From contig CAJFPI010000021.1 of NCBI GenBank assembly GCA_904398675.1, forward strand, positions 1-6,935: a stretch of DNA of 6,935 nucleotides, written 5' to 3'. Made by a program: the position numbers and the translations under genes. Source of the DNA: an uncultured Oscillospiraceae bacterium. GTDB lineage: Bacteria > Bacillota > Clostridia > Oscillospirales > Oscillospiraceae. The notes beneath the pieces were generated by a model. It ran no database searches. It saw only the letters and a program-made list of their open reading frames with translations, and was not told the origin of the DNA. Shown in pieces: positions 1-5,524 of the stretch (positions are counted from its first letter, which is position 1; every line of letters begins with the position of its first letter).

Positions 1-732
1 CTCGTGGCAGAAGACCTTGATGACCTTCTGCCCGGTCATCATCTCCTCCATAAAGGCCTCGGCGTTGGCGATGGTGACCTGCTGGCGCAGGAAGAACTTG
101 GAGGAGCGGTTGGTGATGGCCCGGGCGGAAACCGTCATGATGATGACGCCCACAACTACCAGCAGCGCCAGGATGGCACTGTAGTAAAGCATGATGCAGA
201 ACACAACCAGCAAGGTGATGCCCGAGATGGTAATATTGGGCAGGCTCTGGCTGATCAGCTGGCGCAGGGTATCCACGTCGTTGGTATAATAGCTCATGAT
301 GTCGCCGTGACCCTTGGTGTCAAAGTACCGGATGGGCAGATCCTGCATGTGGCTGAACATCTTCTCACGCAGCTTTTTCAAAGAGCCCTGGGTGATAATG
401 GCCATCATCTGTGTATAGAAGGCGCCTGCGATCAGGCTGACGATATACATCGCCACCAGAATCGCCACAAGGGTGAGGATCCTGCCGGAGACGGCGGACC
501 AGTCGCCGCTCTTGAAATTGTCGTCCACGATCTGGATGACGTTCTGCATAAAGATGGCGGGGGCCGCGCTGACCACGGCGTTGATCACGATGCACACCAT
601 CGTCACCGGCAGCAGCACCGGGTAGAACTCAAACAGCGTGCGCAGCAGACGGCGCAGAACGCCCTTGGGCGCCCGCTGCCCCCGGGCTGTGGAGACGGGG
701 GGCGTCTGCGTGTTCTTATTTTTCGTCATCAT
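1..732 (-). CDS. ABC exporter half-transporter, subunit 2 (5' part only, cut by window edge)
   Basis: The first 244 codons of a membrane-spanning ABC transporter subunit are present; the frame is open to the left edge. What is visible is an N-terminal cytoplasmic tail (about residues 1-35, basic and proline-rich) and four of the expected six membrane segments (about 37-62, 85-108, 166-184, 186-204). The first intracellular coupling-loop region reads LPIRYFDTKGHGDIMSYYTN (132-151), typical of type IV (type I exporter) ABC transmembrane domains. The ATPase domain lies outside the window. The start is one of two adjacent ATGs (732-730 or 729-727). An AGGTG ribosome site inside the end of the upstream gene is better spaced from the second. 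It overlaps the upstream ABC gene by 17 bases, so the two are translationally coupled and almost certainly form a heterodimer. The long N-terminal tail matches the TM288-like, catalytically competent partner, but that needs the missing half. Substrate unknown; drug or peptide export is the usual guess. Confidence 0.95.
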   Translation of the reverse strand, partial: MMTKNKNTQTPPVSTARGQRAPKGVLRRLLRTLFEFYPVLLPVTMVCIVINAVVSAAPAIFMQNVIQIVDDNFKSGDWSAVSGRILTLVAILVAMYIVSLIAGAFYTQMMAIITQGSLKKLREKMFSHMQDLPIRYFDTKGHGDIMSYYTNDVDTLRQLISQSLPNITISGITLLVVFCIMLYYSAILALLVVVGVIIMTVSARAITNRSSKFFLRQQVTIANAEAFMEEMMTGQKVIKVFCHE

Positions 733-2464
733 GATCACCTGCCTTGTTCTGGGAAGTATAGACCTCGCGGTAGATCGCGCTGGTCTTCATAAGCTCTTCG
801 TGGGTGCCGATGGCGCTGATGCGGCCGCCGTCCATCACCACGATGCGGTCGGCATCCTCCACAGAGGCCACCCGCTGGGCGATAATGATTTTGGTGGTTT
901 CGGGGATAAATTCCCGGAAGGCCTGGCGGATCAACGCGTCGGTACGGGTATCCACGGCGCTGGTGGAGTCGTCAAGAATAAGGATCTTGGGTTTCTTCAG
1001 CAGGGCGCGGGCAATGCACAGCCGCTGTTTCTGCCCGCCGGAGACGTTGGTGCCGCCCTGCTCGATCCAGGTGTCGTATTTGTCCGGGAACTGCTGGATG
1101 AACTCATCCGCCTGGGCCAGACGGCAGGCTTCCACCATCTCCTCGTCAGTGGCATCAGGGTTGCCCCAGCGGAGGTTGTCCTTGATGGTGCCGGAGAACA
1201 GCACGTTCTTCTGCAGCACCACAGCCACGTTGTTGCGCAGCGTCTCCAAATCGTACTGGCGCACATCCACGCCGCCCACCTTCACCGCGCCCACAGTGAC
1301 GTCGTACAGCCGGGGAATCAGCTGGATCAGGGTGGACTTGGAGGAACCCGTGCCCCCCAGAATACCGACAACCTCGCCGGACTTGATATGGAGGTCGATG
1401 TCGGACAGGGCCATGCGCTCGGCCTTGGCGGAGTACTTGAAACTGACACTGTCAAAGTCGATGGAGCCGTCCTTTACCTCCATCACAGGGTTCTCCGGGT
1501 TATGAAGGCTGCTCTCCTCGGTGAGGACCTCCACAATCCGCTCGGCGGATTCCATGGACATGGTGATCATGACGAACACCATGGAGAGCATCATGAGGCT
1601 CATGAGGATCTGAAAGCTGTATGTGACGATGGCGGACATCTGGCCCACATTCACCGACAGGCCCTGGCTGGTGATGACCAGATAGGAGCCGTAGGACAGC
1701 ACAAACACCATGCCGGCATAGACGCAGAACTGCATCATCGGGCTGTTCAGGGCCATGATGCGCTCGGCGCGGGTGAAATCCTTACATACATCCTCCGCCG
1801 CAGCGGCAAACTTCTTCTTCTCATAGTCCTCCCGCACATAGCTCTTCACCACGCGCATGGCCTGGACATTTTCCTGCACGGAGTCGTTCAGCGCATCGTA
1901 CTTCCGGAACACCCGGCGGAAGATCGGCGTGGCCTTGCGGATGACCAGCACCAGCCCCACCGTCAAAAGCGGAATGGTGACCAGGAAGATCATGGCAAGG
2001 CTGCCGCCCATGACAAAGCCCATGATGAAGGAGAAAATCAGCATCAAGGGACCGCGGATGGCCACACGAATGATCATCATAAAGGACATCTGCACGTTGA
2101 CCACATCAGTGGTCATGCGGGTCACCAGGCTGGACACGGAGAACTTGTCGATGTTCTCAAAGGAGTAGTCCTGGATGCGGTAGAACATGTCGGCGCGCAG
2201 GTTGCGGGAAAAGCCCGTGGACGCCGTGGCGCAGGTGTTGCCGGCGGCAACGCCGAACACCAGGGAAACGATCGCCATGATCAGCAGCTGAATGCCGTAA
2301 TGGACAACCACATCCATTCCGCAGCCGGCCTGCATCTGGTTCACCAAGTTGGCGATGGTGAAGGGGATGATGCATTCCAGGATGACCTCCACCACCACCA
2401 GCAGCGGCGTGAGGATCGCCGGCTTTTTATATTCTCGTATGCTTTTTGCCAAAGTTTTGATCAT
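716..2464 (-). CDS. ABC exporter half-transporter, subunit 1, with degenerate ATPase site
   Basis: A 582-residue fused permease/ATPase of normal family length. Six membrane segments lie at about residues 17-39, 56-76, 130-151, 154-176, 243-265 and 278-303, followed by an ATP-binding domain. Motifs: Walker A GGTGSSKST (370-378, Lys376), Q-loop Gln418, signature VSGGQ (474-478), Walker B ILILDD (494-499). Asp499 stands where the catalytic Glu normally is, and Gln530 (IIIAQR) replaces the switch-loop His. Such substitutions are known in one half of heterodimeric exporters (TM287/288, BmrCD), where only one composite site hydrolyses ATP. The ATG at 2464 is chosen over an in-frame TTG nine codons upstream because a GGGGG ribosome site sits six bases before it. 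It follows marR by 111 bases and overlaps subunit 2, so this is a MarR-controlled efflux operon. The substrate cannot be read from sequence. Confidence 0.96.
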   Translation of the reverse strand: MIKTLAKSIREYKKPAILTPLLVVVEVILECIIPFTIANLVNQMQAGCGMDVVVHYGIQLLIMAIVSLVFGVAAGNTCATASTGFSRNLRADMFYRIQDYSFENIDKFSVSSLVTRMTTDVVNVQMSFMMIIRVAIRGPLMLIFSFIMGFVMGGSLAMIFLVTIPLLTVGLVLVIRKATPIFRRVFRKYDALNDSVQENVQAMRVVKSYVREDYEKKKFAAAAEDVCKDFTRAERIMALNSPMMQFCVYAGMVFVLSYGSYLVITSQGLSVNVGQMSAIVTYSFQILMSLMMLSMVFVMITMSMESAERIVEVLTEESSLHNPENPVMEVKDGSIDFDSVSFKYSAKAERMALSDIDLHIKSGEVVGILGGTGSSKSTLIQLIPRLYDVTVGAVKVGGVDVRQYDLETLRNNVAVVLQKNVLFSGTIKDNLRWGNPDATDEEMVEACRLAQADEFIQQFPDKYDTWIEQGGTNVSGGQKQRLCIARALLKKPKILILDDSTSAVDTRTDALIRQAFREFIPETTKIIIAQRVASVEDADRIVVMDGGRISAIGTHEELMKTSAIYREVYTSQNKAGDHDDEK

Positions 2465-2470
2465 ACATAA

Positions 2471-2475
2471 CCCCC
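2471..2475 (-). promoter_or_regulatory. Ribosome binding site that sets the ABC subunit 1 start
   Basis: A run of five G on the minus strand (within GATGGGGGTT) lies six bases upstream of the ATG at 2464-2462. The alternative TTG start at 2491 has no purine-rich site at a suitable distance, so the shorter protein is preferred. Confidence 0.6.
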
Positions 2476-2509
2476 ATCTCACTTTGCTCAAACAAAATTT
2501 CTCTCTTTT

Positions 2510-2554
2510 CCTGCGCCGCTGCTGCGGGAGTGCCGCTGCGCCGGCGGCCGCAGG
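2510..2554 (-). other. GC-rich imperfect inverted repeat between marR and ABC subunit 1
   Basis: Arms 2510-2519 and 2544-2554 pair over ten base pairs with one unpaired base (2548). Inside them a second small stem can form (GCGG 2524-2527 with CCGC 2533-2536). No T-run follows on either strand, so this is not a standard intrinsic terminator. It could lower expression of the ABC genes relative to marR, protect the processed message, or simply be a by-product of high GC. Confidence 0.4.
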
Positions 2555-2575
2555 AAATCTGAGCAGCGCATCCTC

Positions 2576-3001
2576 TCATTCGCTCAGATTCTGATACATC
2601 CTGGACAGGATATCCAAAAACTGCTGCCGTTCCTCCGGCGAGATGTTTTTCGTCATCTCCGCCTCAATTTCCTGAATACAGGCATGGACCTCTTCCTGCA
2701 GCGCTACGGCCTGCTGTGTGGGAATCAGGCTCTTCAGCCGGCCATCCTCCGCCACGCCCTCCCGGCGGATCAGCCCCCTGCGCTCCAGCTGATTGAGGAT
2801 GCCCGCGGCGGTGGAGCGGCTCAGGTCAAAGGCGTCCTCCACGTCCCGCTGAAAGACTGGTCCTTTGGAACAGCGTGCCATGATAAAGTGCATGACCTGA
2901 CTCTGTACGCCGGTAACCCCAAGGTTCGCCAGCCCTGCGTTCAGCCGTTTTTTTACCGTGTGTGACATCAGATTGATCCACGCGCCACAGTCCCGTACCA
3001 T
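2576..3001 (-). CDS. MarR-family transcriptional regulator (MarR1), head of efflux operon
   Basis: A 141-residue protein of typical MarR length. The winged helix-turn-helix spans about residues 48-95: a helix FQRDVEDAFDL, the recognition helix SRSTAAGILNQLERRGLI (61-78), and a wing with the usual acidic-Asp-Gly-Arg turn (EDGRLKSL, 85-92). The flanking N- and C-terminal helices (about 5-45 and 98-140) form the dimer interface in this family. The ATG at 3001 is preceded by GGAG ten bases upstream (3015-3012). It is the first gene of an operon with the two ABC exporter genes. MarR proteins next to efflux pumps usually repress their own operon and are released by a ligand, often a pump substrate; here that is inference, supported by inverted repeats around its promoter. 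The ligand is unknown. Confidence 0.93.
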   Translation of the reverse strand: MVRDCGAWINLMSHTVKKRLNAGLANLGVTGVQSQVMHFIMARCSKGPVFQRDVEDAFDLSRSTAAGILNQLERRGLIRREGVAEDGRLKSLIPTQQAVALQEEVHACIQEIEAEMTKNISPEERQQFLDILSRMYQNLSE

Positions 3002-3015
3002 TGCAGAAAATCTCC

Positions 3016-3044
3016 ATTATCAAATAATTTGTTCGGATGCGAAC
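3016..3044 (-). promoter_or_regulatory. Candidate MarR1 operator: cluster of inverted repeats
   Basis: Three inverted repeats adjoin or overlap just downstream of the -10 box: GTTCG-GATG-CGAAC (3031-3044, perfect 5-base arms, covering the predicted transcription start), CAAAT-A-ATTTG (3021-3031) and ATTAT-CAA-ATAAT (3016-3028). MarR dimers bind AT-rich palindromes of this size near their own promoters, so autorepression by blocking transcription start is likely. Which repeat is bound cannot be decided from sequence. Confidence 0.5.
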
Positions 3045-3047
3045 GAT

Positions 3048-3076
3048 ACTTTAAACCATATTTTTTCTTTTGTCAA
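3048..3076 (-). promoter_or_regulatory. Sigma-70-type promoter of the marR1-ABC-ABC operon
   Basis: On the minus strand a perfect -35 box TTGACA (3076-3071) is followed by a 17-base A/T-rich spacer and a -10 box TAAAGT (3053-3048, four of six consensus matches). The predicted transcription start is near 3041, giving a leader of about 40 bases before the marR1 ATG. The block is much more AT-rich than the surrounding DNA. Confidence 0.75.
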
Positions 3077-3324
3077 TAGTGAATATGGAAAATTTCATCT
3101 GCTTTTCATACAGAAGAAGCAAAGTATTTCCGGGAACATATGGACACAGCGTCCCGTATGAAATGGGGCGGCGGGCGATAAACAGGACTCGGCACATCGG
3201 AAAAAGATGCGCCGAGTCCATACAGTATCTCTTTTGTCAGACTCCGCCGGCGTGCACCCTGTGCTCCCGGGCAGTGCCGCTGTCAGAAAAGAGGGCGTAC
3301 CCCCTCCCGCTCCCGTCAAAAATA
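3077..3324. other. Intergenic stretch between marR1 promoter and the GNAT promoter, no gene
   Basis: Together with the marR1 leader this makes about 400 bases without a convincing gene. Open frames here lack ribosome sites and recognisable protein character. It holds a strong stem-loop (3185-3219), a 7-base inverted repeat CTCTTTT (3229-3235) / AAAAGAG (3287-3293), a short hairpin GAGGG/CCCTC (3291-3306) and a TGTCAG direct repeat (3235-3240, 3281-3286). No RNA family is recognised. Confidence 0.5.
3185..3219 (+). terminator. Strong stem-loop, possible rho-independent terminator of unknown transcript
   Basis: A 9-base perfect stem (GGACTCGGC 3185-3193 with GCCGAGTCC 3211-3219) continues after one A/C mismatch into a 4-base stem (CATC 3195-3198, GATG 3206-3209) closed by an A-rich loop. 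A T-rich tract (TATCTCTTTT, 3226-3235) lies several bases after the stem on the plus strand; the minus-strand side has no T-run. The distance to the T-rich tract makes it a weak match to a classic terminator. No plus-strand gene ends just upstream, so what it would terminate is unclear. A leader or small RNA are alternatives. Confidence 0.45.
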
Positions 3325-3333
3325 TGGTATAAT
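3325..3333 (+). promoter_or_regulatory. Extended -10 promoter of the GNAT gene
   Basis: TGG-TATAAT gives a perfect -10 box (3328-3333) with the extended TGn element. No good -35 box is seen 16-18 bases upstream, which an extended -10 can make up for. Transcription would start near 3340, about 65 bases before the GNAT ATG. Confidence 0.6.
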
Positions 3334-3405
3334 GCCGCCAGGTCTGCCGTGCGCCCCCTGCCGGGGACGGCGGCCGGGAAGTCAGAAAAAGGATGTGTCG
3401 TCTTT

Positions 3406-3864
3406 ATGATTCGAAACGCGGAGGAGAAGGACTGCCGGGCGGTGTACCGCCTGATCTGCGACATGGAGGCCAGGGAGCTGCCCTTTGCGCAGTTTGCGGA
3501 AATCTACCGGGAGCAGGCCCAAAGCCGGTTGTATCACTGCCTGATCGACGAGCGGGACGGACGCGTGGCGGGGGTGCTGAACCTGCGTGTGGAGGGGCAG
3601 CTGCACCACGCGGGGCGGATCGCCGAGATCCTGGAGCTGGTGGTGGATCCCGCCTGCAGAAATTTGGGGATCGGGCGTGAGCTGTTTGCCGCCGCCTGCC
3701 GCCTGGCGGAGGAGCTGGGCTGTCTCCAGATCGAGGTGGCCTGCAACCAGCTGAGAACCGATACCCACCGCTTTTATACCAGGGAGGGCATGCACAACTT
3801 CCACTTTAAATTCTCCAAACCCCTGCTGGGGGACGACGCAGCGGAGAACGCCATCGGCCGGTGA
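3406..3864 (+). CDS. GNAT-family N-acetyltransferase
   Basis: A 152-residue single-domain GCN5-related acetyltransferase, which moves an acetyl group from acetyl-CoA to an amine. Visible motifs: an N-terminal IRNAEEKDCRAVYRLI segment as in many family members, a beta-strand ending ELVVDP (77-82), the pyrophosphate-binding loop RNLGIG (85-90, the R/Q-x-x-G-x-G/A signature), and HRFYTREGM (121-129), where Tyr124 is the usual general acid position. The frame is open far upstream, but the only sensible start is this ATG, which opens the conserved domain. The ribosome site AGGA is rather far (12 bases). It is transcribed alone from its own promoter and converges on the RNHCP gene with one base between stops. 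The substrate (small molecule, antibiotic or protein) cannot be told. Confidence 0.92.
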   Translation: MIRNAEEKDCRAVYRLICDMEARELPFAQFAEIYREQAQSRLYHCLIDERDGRVAGVLNLRVEGQLHHAGRIAEILELVVDPACRNLGIGRELFAAACRLAEELGCLQIEVACNQLRTDTHRFYTREGMHNFHFKFSKPLLGDDAAENAIGR

Positions 3865-3865
3865 G

Positions 3866-4294
3866 CTATCTGCGGAGGCACCCCTCTCCTCCCATCAGCG
3901 CCGTCATCTCCTCGATGCGCTCCAGGGGGAAGGGGGGCTGGGACAGGGGCCGCATGGCGATGGACATCAGTTTCATGGGGTTGTCGTCCGCCGCCACCCG
4001 GTTTGAGCTGAGATGGCCGCATCTCCGGCAGCGGTGGATGACGGCCCACTCCCCGTTTTTCCGCACCCACACCCCCACGGGGTCCATGATGCCGCCGCAG
4101 TCCGCCGCCCGGTCCCCCGGCTCCAGATCCAGGTGCAGGCTGCAAAGGCAGTTGGGGCAGTGGTTGCGGTGGCTGCTGCCGGCGCCGGCGGACACCACCG
4201 GGCGGCCGCACACCCTGCAGGTAAAGCTGTCCGTGCAGCTGTGTGTTTTATAGTACCCCTTTTCGTATTGCTTTCGCTTATTTTCTCTGTTCAT
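3866..4294 (-). CDS. RNHCP-domain zinc-ribbon protein of unknown function
   Basis: A 142-residue cytoplasmic protein carrying the hallmark RNHCPNCL (43-50), from which the RNHCP domain is named. It is flanked by three CxxC-type pairs: Cys26/Cys29 (CRVCG), Cys46/Cys49, Cys89/Cys92 (CRRCG), plus Cys66 in DRAADCGG. PGDRAADCGGIMDP (59-72) and the end block NRVAADDN (98-105) are also typical of the family as I recall it. The pattern implies one or two bound zinc ions. The family's molecular role is not established; nucleic-acid or partner binding is a guess. The start is supported by AAAGGAG (4304-4310) nine bases upstream. It lies 30 bases after the marR2 stop on the same strand, so it is very likely the second gene of a MarR2-controlled operon. 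Its 3' end nearly touches the convergent GNAT gene. Confidence 0.9.
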   Translation of the reverse strand: MNRENKRKQYEKGYYKTHSCTDSFTCRVCGRPVVSAGAGSSHRNHCPNCLCSLHLDLEPGDRAADCGGIMDPVGVWVRKNGEWAVIHRCRRCGHLSSNRVAADDNPMKLMSIAMRPLSQPPFPLERIEEMTALMGGEGCLRR

Positions 4295-4324
4295 GGTGAT
4301 TGGCTCCTTTATGCGGAGCGGGCG

Positions 4325-4756
4325 TCACAGGAGCGCTTTCAGGTATTTTTCCAGCCCGTCGCGGTATTTTGCGGTGAGCGTCAAATACTGCTCCTGCTCC
4401 TCCTCCGTCCACTCCATCCAAATATGGTTTTCTATTTCAAACAGGGGATCGATGGTTTCCGATGCAAACTGCTTTCCACGGTCCGTCAAGCAGACGATGG
4501 TGTTCCGCCCCTTACCCTGCTCCAGACAGACGATGCCGTCCTGCTCCAGTTTCCGGATCGCGGAGTTGATGGTCTGGCGGCTGATGCCGGTCAGCTTGCA
4601 GATCTCGCTCTGCAGGCACCGGTCCCCCTTTTCCCGCATCACATATAATATGTTCTGGACACTGTCGGAGACGCCCATCTTCACCGCCGCCTCGTGGTAG
4701 AGGGCGTTGATTTCACCCGCCAGATAGGTGTACTGTCCTGCTTTCAGGTAGTGCAT
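4325..4756 (-). CDS. MarR-family transcriptional regulator (MarR2), cysteine-bearing
   Basis: A 143-residue winged helix-turn-helix regulator. The helix-turn-helix spans about 46-74 (CLQSEICKLTG, then recognition helix ISRQTINSAIRKLEQDG) and the wing is LEQGKGRNTIVCLTDRG (78-94). Long helices on both sides would form the dimer. An ATG ten codons further upstream (4786) is in frame but lies within the promoter, ahead of the predicted transcription start. The ATG at 4756 has AGGGAG (4770-4765) eight bases before it, so it is chosen. Four cysteines (47, 53, 77, 89) sit in or next to the DNA-binding domain. This CLQ-x2-IC pattern is familiar from a common Clostridia MarR subgroup, and redox or metal sensing is possible but unproven. 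It heads an operon with the RNHCP gene and is divergent from the SRAP gene; a palindrome in its promoter suggests autorepression. Confidence 0.93.
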   Translation of the reverse strand: MHYLKAGQYTYLAGEINALYHEAAVKMGVSDSVQNILYVMREKGDRCLQSEICKLTGISRQTINSAIRKLEQDGIVCLEQGKGRNTIVCLTDRGKQFASETIDPLFEIENHIWMEWTEEEQEQYLTLTAKYRDGLEKYLKALL

Positions 4757-4769
4757 CCACTCATCTCCC

Positions 4770-4777
4770 TGTCCGAT
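4770..4777 (+). promoter_or_regulatory. Extra operator half-site TGTCCGAT
   Basis: TGTCCGAT here is the exact inverted copy of ATCGGACA at 4801-4808, the right half of the palindromic operator. It falls in the predicted marR2 leader, next to the ribosome site. It may be a second, weaker contact for the regulator, or an RNA element overlapping translation initiation. Confidence 0.4.
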
Positions 4778-4788
4778 TTCGTACATAT

Positions 4789-4816
4789 ATTATATCCGAT
4801 ATCGGACATATGTCAA
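4789..4816 (-). promoter_or_regulatory. Near-consensus promoter of the marR2-RNHCP operon
   Basis: On the minus strand a perfect -35 TTGACA (4816-4811), a 16-base spacer and a perfect -10 TATAAT (4794-4789). Transcription would begin near 4782, giving a leader of about 26 bases before the ATG at 4756 and excluding the upstream ATG at 4786. Such a strong promoter is what one expects of a gene held off by a repressor. Confidence 0.85.
4791..4810. promoter_or_regulatory. Palindromic operator, probably for MarR2
   Basis: TCCGATATCGGA (4795-4806) is a perfect 12-base palindrome. It extends to 20 bases (4791-4810) with one mismatched pair. It fills the spacer between the -35 and -10 boxes of the marR2 promoter, so a bound dimer would block RNA polymerase. 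Size and position fit MarR-family operators; assignment to MarR2 is inference from adjacency. Confidence 0.7.
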
Positions 4817-4838
4817 GAGGAAAACAATACTTTATAAA
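4810..4838 (+). promoter_or_regulatory. Candidate SRAP gene promoter, overlapping the marR2 promoter
   Basis: ATGTCA (4810-4815, four of six -35 matches), 17-base spacer, TATAAA (4833-4838, five of six -10 matches). The -35 box shares bases with the -35 of the divergent marR2 promoter and abuts the palindrome, so one bound regulator could affect both genes. No GAAC-N4-GTTC LexA-type box is seen in the gap. Confidence 0.5.
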
Positions 4839-4911
4839 TGAATTTATGGCTGCCGGGGTGGAGATGCGGAAAACGGCAGAATCAGAGAATTTCTGTGGAG
4901 GATGATCAAAA

Positions 4912-5487
4912 ATGTGCGGCCGCTACCAGTTTACCAACATTTCCTGTGAAGAGATCCGGTGGATCACCCGGGCAATCGACAGCCGCTATGGCCCCGGGGC
5001 CTGGCGGCCGGGTGAGATCGCGCCGTCCATGGCGGCGCCGGTGCTGGTGCAGGGCGGCGGAGGGCAGATCCGCCCCGTTTTGCTCCAGTGGGGCTACCCT
5101 GTCCGGGAGCGGCTGGTTATCAACGCCAGAGTCGAGACCGCGGCACAGAAGCCGCTGTTTCGGGAGGGGGTGAAACGCCGCCGCTGCGTCGTTCCCTGCA
5201 CCGGGTTCTTCGAGTGGGACGCCGCCCGGCGGCGGTATCTCTTCTCCCTCCCCGGGGAGACGGTCCTCCATATGGCGGGGCTGTACCGGGAGGATGGGCG
5301 ATACTGTATTCTCACCACCGCGGCCAACGCCTCCATGGAGCCGGTCCACGACAGGATGCCGCAGGTGCTGCGGGATGGACAATGGGAAACGTGGCTGCGC
5401 GATGCGGACAGCACCGCCCGTCTGCTGACGACGCCGCCTCCCGCGCTGGAGGCGGCGGAGGAGGACGGCCAGCTCCGTCTGTGGTGA
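4912..5487 (+). CDS. SRAP-family protein (YedK/HMCES type), abasic-site DNA-protein crosslinker
   Basis: A 191-residue SOS response-associated peptidase family protein. The known role of the family is to shield abasic sites in single-stranded DNA by forming a covalent thiazolidine bond between the exposed sugar and Cys2. All expected residues are present: MCGRY at the start (Cys2 becomes N-terminal after Met removal), INARVET with Asn71 and Arg73, GFFEW with Glu101, and PVHDRMP with His146. These correspond to Cys2, Asn75, Glu105 and His160 of E. coli YedK. The length is slightly short for the family, but the protein ends normally (GQLRLW). The start is fixed by the Cys2 motif and by GGAGG ten bases upstream (4897-4901). 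It is divergent from marR2 and 117 bases ahead of the kinase gene. No SOS box is visible, so damage induction through LexA is not supported; control by MarR2 is possible. Confidence 0.97.
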   Translation: MCGRYQFTNISCEEIRWITRAIDSRYGPGAWRPGEIAPSMAAPVLVQGGGGQIRPVLLQWGYPVRERLVINARVETAAQKPLFREGVKRRRCVVPCTGFFEWDAARRRYLFSLPGETVLHMAGLYREDGRYCILTTAANASMEPVHDRMPQVLRDGQWETWLRDADSTARLLTTPPPALEAAEEDGQLRLW

Positions 5488-5524
5488 CGCCGGGAGCTGT
5501 CGGTCATGCCCCCTGCGCCGACGC

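Noticed and set aside
638..2470. Very long plus-strand open frame antisense to ABC subunit 1 (about 610 codons)
   Set aside because: Its protein is rich in His, Asp, Gly and Gln with no domain character. It mirrors the codon bias of the real ABC gene on the other strand, which has all ABC motifs.
2465..2491. TTG start nine codons upstream for ABC subunit 1
   Set aside because: No ribosome site at a suitable distance, whereas the ATG at 2464 has GGGGG six bases ahead and begins where related proteins begin.
3031..3044. LexA/SOS box at the marR1 promoter
   Set aside because: The Gram-positive LexA box is GAAC-N4-GTTC. Here the order is reversed (GTTC...GAAC), so it does not match.
2958..3161. 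Small plus-strand gene of 67 codons across the marR1 promoter
   Set aside because: It overlaps the start of marR1 and its promoter, has no ribosome site, and its translation resembles no known protein type.
3070..3405. Longer GNAT protein starting as far upstream as 3070
   Set aside because: The extension runs through the stem-loop and the TATAAT box, has no domain character, and lacks a ribosome site. The family domain begins at the ATG at 3406.
4757..4786. Longer MarR2 starting at the ATG at 4786
   Set aside because: The -10 box TATAAT ends two bases before that ATG, so the message would start after it. The ATG at 4756 has a good ribosome site.
5501..5523. Terminator after the SRAP gene (GTCGG...CCGAC)
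   Set aside because: Only five base pairs with a 13-14-base loop and no T-run on either strand.
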